From: Rhytidiadelphus loreus | Lineage: Eukaryota > Streptophyta > Bryopsida > Hypnales > Hylocomiaceae | NCBI GenBank assembly: GCA_947034895.1 | Contig: OX344764.1 | Coordinates: 73,575,348-73,639,347 of the forward strand | Reading direction: 5' to 3' | DNA length: 64,000 nucleotides | Shown: in pieces, positions 57,300-64,000 of the stretch | Numbering within the stretch: the stretch's first letter is position 1 | How the letters are laid out: each line of letters starts with the position of its first letter | Made by a program: the position numbers and the translations under genes | The notes under the pieces: generated by a model | What the model saw: the letters and a program-made list of their open reading frames with translations, nothing else | Database searches by the model: none | What the model was told of the DNA's origin: nothing

Positions 57300-58110
57300 C
57301 AGTTTTTATTTTTATTTTTCTCCTTTCTATCTTCCGGGCATCGGGTCGCGGCACTTATGAATATGTCGGATTTGTAAACTCCCTTGTAATGTACATTCCT
57401 TGTCACTGAAATCTGGATTTCATTTCTGCATTCGATGTCTCCATATTCGTTGCTCCATCTCGACACCTCAACATCGACATATCTCCCTATAACGGCGATA
57501 TCCCTATATTGAGCTATCTCTTCTTGCTCAGTGTTCTTTGAAGTTTGATATCTCGACATCTGCTTGAATGCTAAAATCACGTTATCTCTCTTTGCTCATT
57601 AATCTCTGAATATCTGTTGTTGTTGATCTCTCGGTGTAGCTTGCTGCTAATATTTGAAATTGGTTGTTGCATTTCATCTCTGAATATTCCTTGCTGCTGA
57701 TATCTCGATAACTCGATCTCGTCATATATCGGTATCCCGGCGTCTCTATATCCCTGTCGGTTCCTATAGGTATAAAATTCATAAGTAAAATGACTTACGG
57801 GGTTGACGTGGATATCAGGATATGAGCAGCAGCAATGAGTATTGAGCAGCAAAAGACATTCTGATTTCGAGATTTCAGCAGCAAGTGCAATCTTGATATC
57901 AACAGCAAGAGATGCCAAGAGATCAAAAGAGACCGAGCCACATCGGGGGTTTTTGAAGACTTAACACTGACAGATATCGAGGACAAGATTTAGGCAAGAA
58001 TCAACCAACCGATATCGACCGTTCAACAGATATCGAGAAATTTCATCCAAGAGATTTCGTGAGAATTCGACTACGAGATATGGGAGATATCGGGCAATAG
58101 ATGTTTCAAT
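57300..58110. repeat. GATATC/TCTCGA word-rich block
   Basis: GATATC, ATATCGAG, CTCGATATCT and close variants occur well over a dozen times within 800 bases. The left half favours GATATCTCGA and the right half its complement (AGATATCGAG). Related words occur at 39560-39690 and 62455-62560. The overlapping minus-strand frames are by-products of this composition. Confidence 0.5.
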
Positions 58111-58800
58111 CAAATGGTTTAAAACCATCATTTACATTCATTGAAATCCTAGGTTTTGAAAAACACCATGGCAGTTTATGGCAATATGGAGGTTTTGGGC
58201 AATTCAGTATTTATAGTTGTTGTTTTTCTTTGAAATTGTTGAAAAACATTGCATGGTCTAAACATTGCCCCCTAAGGCCATTTCCTACTGTAATCCTTGT
58301 TCTATTGCAAAGAGCAAAATTCTTTCAATATGGATGTATATGCATATCTCATTGTAGAGATGAGGAGCCAAAAGACACAAACGACCTGAAATCTAACCGT
58401 TTACTTCCAAGAGAGCTCCTGTGATCTGAAGCCGCTAAAAAATCCTTCCTTATCGTCCATCTACATTAAAATCAAAAATCTCTTCTAACAACCGAAATAC
58501 ACCCCCGAAGCCACCCTGAACCCAAGACCTCAACTGCGCAACAGTGAAGACACCGCGCGAGTCGTTGGCACTCACCCTACGCACATGCAGTTCGCTGTAG
58601 CAGCCACCCGCCATCCGCCTAGCCATGTGGCGGATCCTGGTTTGGCCCCCGGGATTCACGGCAGCGGGAGAAGGTGCCGACGCAGCAGACTGCGCACATG
58701 ACAGGCAGGCTGGCTTGCGCCACGCCCTGCCTGGCCAGGTAAAAACCGTGCCTGCCTTTTTTGTTTTTGTTTTTCATTTCATTTTCTTTCTTGGTTTAGG
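58111..58800. other. Intergenic, no clear gene
   Basis: A GC-rich patch at 58.49-58.74 kb resembles exon composition, but neither strand gives a family-like protein. CTGGCTTGCG and GCCTGGCCAGG words may belong to a repeat end. Confidence 0.3.
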
Positions 58801-58932
58801 GTTTTGTTATTTATTTGTCGTGAGTGCTTGTTTGTTTTGTTATTTATTTTTCATGAGAGCTTGTTTGTTTTGTTATTTATTTTTCGTGAGAGCTTGTTTG
58901 TTTTATATTTTAATTTTCGTTCATGCTTGTTT
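58801..58932. repeat. Four-copy 33-bp tandem repeat
   Basis: Units start at 58801, 58834, 58867 and 58900, each of the form GTTTTGTTATTTATTTTTCG then TGAGAGCTTGTTT; the last unit is the most diverged. The period is a multiple of three, so any frame through it gives an 11-residue repeat (CYLFFVRACLF-like), but I do not think it is translated. Confidence 0.85.
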
Positions 58933-59012
58933 AGGGTTAGGTTGTCTTTGAGTTTGTTGGTAGTTTTACAAGGAACTTCATGCTTAGGGTTTAGGGTTTA
59001 GTCATTGGAAAA

Positions 59013-60398
59013 ATGGCTAACCACACCCTTTTGGTTTTCTTTGCATTGATAGTTGTACTCTTGACTTTTTTTGGACGTAGACGACGTCGTCGTGTTAGGG
59101 TTAGGGTTACAACGTTTGATTCCAATTATTGTTGCCATGGTTTGGAGGCAACGTTTTCCACGTCGCATGTGGTGGGTTGAGCCACGACAATATATCCACC
59201 ACGACGTTGTTGAAGGTGATGTATGGCATACATCTTCACAAATGTTGGACATGAGGTATTGGCAAACTTATCATATGGATTTCTTAGCATTTGAGGTGTT
59301 AGTTGATTTATTAACACCCTTTTGCGTCCCACTGCTGTTACATTTGTAAGACCCCCCATTCCAGTTAGAAAACAAGTGAAGCTTGTTCTATATCGATTAG
59401 CACATGGTGTAAATTGTGCTAGGATGCACAATTTATATGGATGTAGTGAGTCTATTATTCGGAAATATACAATGATTGTATGTCAAGTACTAGGAACTGG
59501 AGATGGTGGTTTATTCTTCCACTTTATTCACACACCGCATGGTGATCGACTTCAAAACATTATAGAAAATTTTAGGGACATCACTGGTTTACCAAACATA
59601 GCTGGTGCAATTGACGGCTCCCATATTCCTCTCTCATATCGACCTAGCAAACGGTACAATTCTATGCCCCAGGATTTTTTTAATCGAAAAAAATTTCATA
59701 GCATTGTTTTACAAGGAGTGCGTGACACGAATAGAATGTTTTGGAATGTATGTGCGGGCCAACCGGGTGGTGTGCATGATGGTGGGCAATTTGTTGTGTC
59801 TTTCATTGCTGTACAAAGAAGTAGAAGACAAATTTTATCAGCACCAGTCATCCACTTAGGTGGAATGGATATCCAGCCTTATCTAATTGGTGACACTGCT
59901 TACCCAAGCCGACCGTATTTGCTACAAAATTTCAAATTTGGTGATCCAACAATGGTGGATCACAATAGGTATGTTTACTTTATTTTTGTTTTCATTTTGT
60001 TTTTTTATCATATTCAATAAGTTCCACTTTCATTTCATCTTTTATTAAAAACAATTTGTGTTTTGTGCAAATTTGACTCCTCTGTCAATAGTGGTAGAGT
60101 AGTTATCGAACAAGCATTTGGAGCTTTAAAAAATCGTTGGCGCATTCTTAAGGGATTCAATATGTCAATTGATAAGGCTGCCCTTGTTACCTTAGCTTGT
60201 TGCATTCTACACAACTATTGTGAATTGAAGAGGCAACGTATGCCTGTACCTGCGAATGTTAGACTTCAGCATGACCCTTATGTTGGGTTTCATGTTGGGA
60301 AGATGCAACTTCCTCGTGAAGGTCTAGCAGCAAAATTGAAAGGAGAAGCCATGAGAGATATACTATTTGCATCATGGCTAGAGCGTAATCCACAATGA
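59013..60398 (+). pseudogene. PIF/Harbinger transposase, frameshifted
   Basis: DDE transposase of the PIF/Harbinger superfamily. The first ATG (59013) gives a hydrophobic stretch and RRRRRR. The frame then changes near 59110-59140 to RQRFPRRMWWVEPRQYIHHD, and again near 59318-59322, where one base appears lost between LLTPF and RPTAVTF. The catalytic residues survive: Asp in GAIDGSHIPL (codon 59613), Asp in GDTAYP (59892) and Glu in VVIEQAFGALKNRW (60108). The intron from AATAG|GTATGT (59969) would end just before TTTGAC at 60072, but the acceptor reads CAA instead of CAG. The protein ends at SWLERNPQ. As it stands it is not functional. Confidence 0.85.
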
Positions 60399-60839
60399 AA
60401 TGTAGCCGTGTTTAGAGTTGTGTCTATTGTGCTACAAGTTTTGCCAATGTCTTAGTAGTGTATACCACTACTTAGTACTACTAATTGAATTTATGAAAAA
60501 TTCATATAGGAATGAAGTGTTTAGATTAAGATTTTGTGCTTTACATTTTATTCAAAATGGAAGTCATCACATTCTTCCACATTTTGTTTAAGTAAAAAAA
60601 ATCATTTTGTTTCAATTTATAAAAATAAAATTTGATTCATATTGCAACTTCACAAACATTTGACTCGACATTTGACAAACATATCAATTTAAAAAATATA
60701 TAAAACATACAAAATAAAACAAAACATGTTTGATATGAAATGAGAATGCAAATAATCTTTCCATTTCGTAGTCATGAAATGAAATAGCATTGATAGAAAA
60801 AGATAAACACAATAGAGAAAAATGGAAATAACATCAAAG
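60399..60839. other. Spacer between the two Harbinger genes
   Basis: AT-rich convergent 3' regions, with poly(A)-signal-like AATAAA words and no further gene. Confidence 0.5.
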
Positions 60840-61784
60840 CTATTCCGCATTCTTCTTAACAACATCTGCAAAGAGAACTGCTAGGCGCTCATTACTAGCC
60901 TGCTGCATTTGGAACAATTCAAGCTCCAATTTCCTATTCTCTGTGTGCATGGTCGTGGAAGCTTCAATCCTGAGCTTCTCAATTTTAGCAGTAGAATCAA
61001 CCAACCTATTCAACGTATCCATCAAACTCCGATCAACTTTGGTTGTCCTAGTAGGTTTTGAGGAAGTACCTTTACCACGACAACCAACTAAGTTTGCTGC
61101 ACGTGTTCGTGGACTACTTCCAGTGCTGTCGTGGGTAGTGCCAGTAGATGGAGTTGGAACGGAGCGCGGCGGTGACTACAACTGAGATGGTTGACCAACA
61201 TCGTTGTGCTCCACAGATAGGTCAACAGGTGCATTTGAAGTTCCCGTTCCTGGCACTGGTACACCTTGATCCATCCCTCCTAGTACACCATTGGCCTTCG
61301 CTGTGAGACTAAGAATCTCATCAATTTCATCGTACCAGATGAACTTGGCACCGTCATCTCTAACACCAGTCCCCGTTTGGTTTCTCAGCTTCTTGATCTT
61401 GGAATATGTACTCCGCAGCTTCTCCCACTTGTCAGCTAATGATTTCACCTTCCTTGCTGATTCTTGCAGGAATCGTGCAATGAGTTGTTTGTGGATTGTC
61501 ACCCACTGATGTTGCCGCATAGTAACAGTGTTATGAGCCTCCACATGGTCCTTGCATTGTGACAATAAAAATCTGATTGCAGCATTGCTCCAGTGTCGCT
61601 CTTGTGGTCCTGCTTGTGGACGTGAGGCTGAAGGCCCACCTGTAGGGATAGAAGAAACAAGAGGAGAAGCTTGAGAATTCAATCCACTAGACAAAGGTGC
61701 TGAACTACTTGAGAGAACCATTTGGAAGAAATTCTCTTTTCCATCTTCACAAACCCTATAAAATAACTTGAAAGCAAATAGCAA
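60840..61784 (-). pseudogene. Harbinger-associated Myb/SANT-like (trihelix) DNA-binding protein, one nonsense codon
   Basis: Second gene of the Harbinger element, convergent with the transposase. The likely start is the Met of MVLSSSSAPLSSG (about 61721). A Myb/SANT-like domain follows: HWSNAAIRFLLSQCKDHVEA, then QWVTIHKQLIARFLQES, then KVKSLADKWEKLRSTYSKIK, then WYDEIDEIL. The frame runs into TAG at 61176-61178 and continues without another stop through SPPRSVPTPSTGTTHDSTGS to a C-terminal coiled coil (IEKLRIEASTTMHTENRKLE) ending KKNAE at 60840. In Harbinger elements this protein brings the transposase to the TIRs. Confidence 0.8.
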
Positions 61785-61856
61785 AATGGGAAGAGACCTT
61801 AATTCCTATAAAATAACTTGAAAGCAAATAGCAAAATGGGAAGAGACCCTAATTCC
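61757..61856. repeat. Two-copy 50-bp tandem duplication
   Basis: TATAAAATAACTTGAAAGCA...GGGAAGAGACC(T/C)TAATTCC occurs at 61757-61806 and 61807-61856 with a single difference. It overlaps the upstream end of the Myb-like frame. Confidence 0.9.
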
Positions 61857-62061
61857 TAAGCTAAACCCCTCAACTTGTTTGAAAGCAATTTCAAAAAATT
61901 AAAATGAGCATAAATTCCAAACACAAGCTTCAACAATTTGCACACAATTAAACTTTGAAGGCTTTGCAGGAAAGAGGCCCTCAAGTTCTATGAAGAAGAG
62001 AAGAAAATAAACCACCACTTGAACTCCTAGTTTACCCCCCTTTTGTTTGTTTTTTTATCTT

Positions 62062-62185
62062 GGGGGGGTAAACACAAGTTGGAACGGGGGTGAACACTGG
62101 GTAAATTGGGAGTTAGAAAGGGGGTGAACGTTGGGTAAATTGGGAGTTAGAAAGGGGGGGAACGCTGGTAAACTGTGAGTTGGAA
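62062..62185. repeat. Tandem repeat of about 34 bp, G-rich
   Basis: GGGGGTGAAC(A/G)(C/T)TGGGTAAA, then TTGGGAGTTAGAAA, is repeated in at least two full and two partial copies. It lies where a Harbinger TIR (usually G-rich) could be expected, but I could not match it to a left end. Confidence 0.65.
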
Positions 62186-62207
62186 CCCCGTGACACTACA
62201 GTGACTC

Positions 62208-62234
62208 GCCTGGCGGTGGTCAAGTCCGCCAGGC
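62208..62234. repeat. Short GC hairpin
   Basis: GCCTGGCGG / CCGCCAGGC arms of 9 bp around a 9-nt loop TGGTCAAGT. Confidence 0.55.
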
Positions 62235-63427
62235 CGGGTTCCGCCACCCCACGCCAGCACCCGCCTCCAAAACGTGCATGTGCGTGGAGTGACTGTCCCC
62301 CTTTGGGCCTTGAAAACGACACCGTCGCCTAAACCGCCTCCTGTCCCCGCAATGATCGTCACCCCGATCTGTGTTTAATCCCTTTTAATAATTTCTGATC
62401 TGTATTTAATCCTTTGGATAAGTCAAAATGTTAGCATCCTAAAAACCGCGAGATGTCGAGACCGTCGATATCGAGATCTTGATGCCCCCGATCTGTATTG
62501 AAATGGAGATATCGATGCCCCCGATCTCGAAACATCCCAGCACCCGACATCGACATACCTCATTTTCTAATTTGGGACACCTGCTGACCCCTAGACCTCG
62601 CTCACCCTTCTTCTCCTTAAAGACCCCTGAACAGTGCGGTGGTTTTTCATTTCTCTCCCTAAACCCTGTTGTAATGTTACAAAACAAAATAAAACCCAAA
62701 GAACTCGGCCCATCAACCCTTAGTCCCCCTCCAGCAAACCCTACGGAGGACTGTAGCTACGCGCCTATCGGCGCTCCGCAACAGGCCTAAACCCTACTCG
62801 CTCCGCTCCATAGGGTTTAGGAAAATTCACTCGCACTGCCCCCGTCGCGCTTTGAAAATGACAGCGTCGCCTAAACTGCCGTCTTCACTCACCATGATCG
62901 TCGACACCCCATTGACGATCTTATTGGAGTCATCTTCTTAAAATCGTTCGATCCACTGTCTAGCACCACTTGAGTATGAATATAAATTTGCCCCTTTCTA
63001 ATTTGAAGCTCTAATTGATTTCCCACAAAATGGATTTAGGAACCGTGAGCGGTGATTGCCGATTGATCCCCTTGTAGGCAAGAAGCGCAGGGGAGCCGGA
63101 CATGGAGATCGAGGTCTGCAGTACCCTAAAGCCGTCGTGGGTAGCCATTTTTTACAGAGGCTGATTCTCCTTGCACCTCGTTTCAAAGCGCACCGCTAAA
63201 CCGTCCTCTAAACCCGAAAATGGCTAAACCCAGAACCATACGTAAATCATTAGCCCAATCCTCTAAAGACCTTTTTTGAAAGGCCCAAAAAGGGCCGAGC
63301 TTCACTTCAACGACGATTCCATTTCACCCTAAACCATTGTTTGTCCACCAAATGCACCGCATTACTCCCTAAACAAACATGTGTTCACTACCCTAAACCG
63401 CTTCAATTGCCACAACACGAAAGACAC
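62235..63427. repeat. Region with scattered CCCTAAA-like words
   Basis: CCCTAAACCC, ACCCTAAACC, CTCCCTAAAC and relatives occur repeatedly between 62.65 and 63.42 kb and on to the end of the window, never as a regular array. A GATATCGAG cluster lies at 62.46-62.52 kb. No gene is supported. Confidence 0.4.
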
Positions 63428-63775
63428 ACTTGCATGTTACTAATTTTTTCATGGATTTCAAGCACTTCAAATGTTTACAACTTGTAGGTGTTTTTAAAAA
63501 AAAAATTTCATTCAATTTTCATGAGAATTCTTCATTTGATTCAACCCAATACCCTAAACGCTGTACTTCACACTTTGAAAACGTTAAAAACATAGGAAAC
63601 ACTTACATAGTATTAATTTTTTCATGGATTTCAAGCAATTCAAATGTTTACAACTTGTACGTGAATTTTTTTTTATTGTTTACATTCAATTTACATGTGA
63701 ATTCTTCATTTCATTCATTTAAATACAGCAAACACTTCACTTTGAATTTTGAAGTCCTGAATTTTTTTAAAAGAA
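63428..63775. repeat. Two-copy tandem repeat, period about 173 bp
   Basis: ACTTGCATGTTACTAATTTT, CATGGATTTCAAGCACTTCA and AATGTTTACAACTTGTA at 63428 recur at 63601 (ACTTACATAGTATTAATTTT, and so on), then GAATTCTTCATTT and CACTTTGAA in both. Satellite-like monomers. The 151-codon frame across them is a by-product. Confidence 0.75.
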
Positions 63776-63830
63776 ACCTACACTTGGAATTTAAAATCCG
63801 GAAGCACCACTTTGTAAATGCTTTTCACCG

Positions 63831-64000
63831 CATTCCAAAAATGCAATGCCCTTTATCATCTGATACTTTGGTCAACGGCAATTGATGGATGAAGTTCGAC
63901 CCAATCAAACCTAAACCGCTCATATCTTTTGCCTAGAATGTCCTATCACCAAGTGCCACATGATTTCGGACTTCCGCGAAGAAGACCCTAAACCCCATGC
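63831..64000. repeat. Dispersed repeat related to 51590-51965, cut by the window end
   Basis: See the 51590 entry: the shared words TGGATGAAGTTC, CTCATATCTTTTGCC, AAGTGCCACATG and AAGAAGACC come in the same order. Confidence 0.55.

Noticed and set aside
59126..59431. 101-codon minus-strand frame
   Set aside because: Antisense to the Harbinger transposase, which has intact catalytic motifs on the plus strand.
63430..63885. 151-codon plus-strand frame
   Set aside because: Spans a 173-bp tandem repeat; Phe/His/Asn-rich by-product of AT composition.
1..64000. CRISPR array, bacterial operon or phage system
   Set aside because: No regular spaced repeats of that kind. Introns, plant transposons and plant genes show eukaryotic nuclear DNA.

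Overview
The window is nuclear DNA of a plant, most likely a non-seed land plant such as a moss, liverwort or lycophyte. The evidence is three intronless germin-like protein genes with plant cupin boxes, an eIF3m gene split into 11 exons that resembles the plant protein, a plant-type telomere word, and many plant-type DNA transposons (CACTA, hAT, PIF/Harbinger, MITEs). The species cannot be fixed from the sequence alone. Coding DNA of the conserved genes is GC-rich and the intergenic DNA is strongly AT-rich. There are no bacterial operons, CRISPR arrays or ribosome binding sites.

Layout. 1-6 kb: a cluster of three germin-like genes (+, -, +). The first two form a tail-to-tail inverted pair whose similarity continues into the 3' flank. 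Small TA-flanked MITEs lie between the genes. 6-13.7 kb: AT-rich repeat DNA with several MITE and hairpin families and a GACATC-rich block. 14.0-17.8 kb, minus strand: a complete eIF3m gene whose exon phases all close into 416 codons. It has a telo-box, a TGACGTCA site and a TATA word upstream, and a 33-nt in-frame microexon. 17.8-33 kb: repeat-rich DNA holding a PIF/Harbinger fragment, an unknown ORF cut by a hAT-type insertion with an 8-bp target duplication, a long-TIR MITE, a possible tRNA-derived SINE, and the first copy of a dispersed repeat. 33.3-34.6 kb: a reading frame resembling the Crypton-derived (QRICH1/ZMYM, DUF3504) recombinase-like domain, with one nonsense codon inside a tandem duplication. 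35-42.5 kb: mostly unassigned. 42.5-48.4 kb: the second dispersed-repeat copy, carrying a 1.74-kb CACTA-type element with a large internal palindrome, followed by a decayed gag-like ORF series. 53-57 kb: a 0.41-kb direct repeat pair around fragments that include a possible TET/JBP-like dioxygenase exon, then a decayed Ulp1-type cysteine protease gene. 58.8-62 kb: a PIF/Harbinger transposon with transposase (+) and a Myb/SANT-like DNA-binding partner (-), both with disabling lesions. 62-64 kb: tandem repeats and CCCTAAA-like words.

The genes likely to be functional are the three germin-like proteins (secreted, metal-binding cupins of the cell wall) and eIF3m (cytosolic translation initiation). 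Nearly everything else is transposon-derived and in decay. Several of the lesions fit C-to-T or G-to-A transitions, as expected for methylated repeats.
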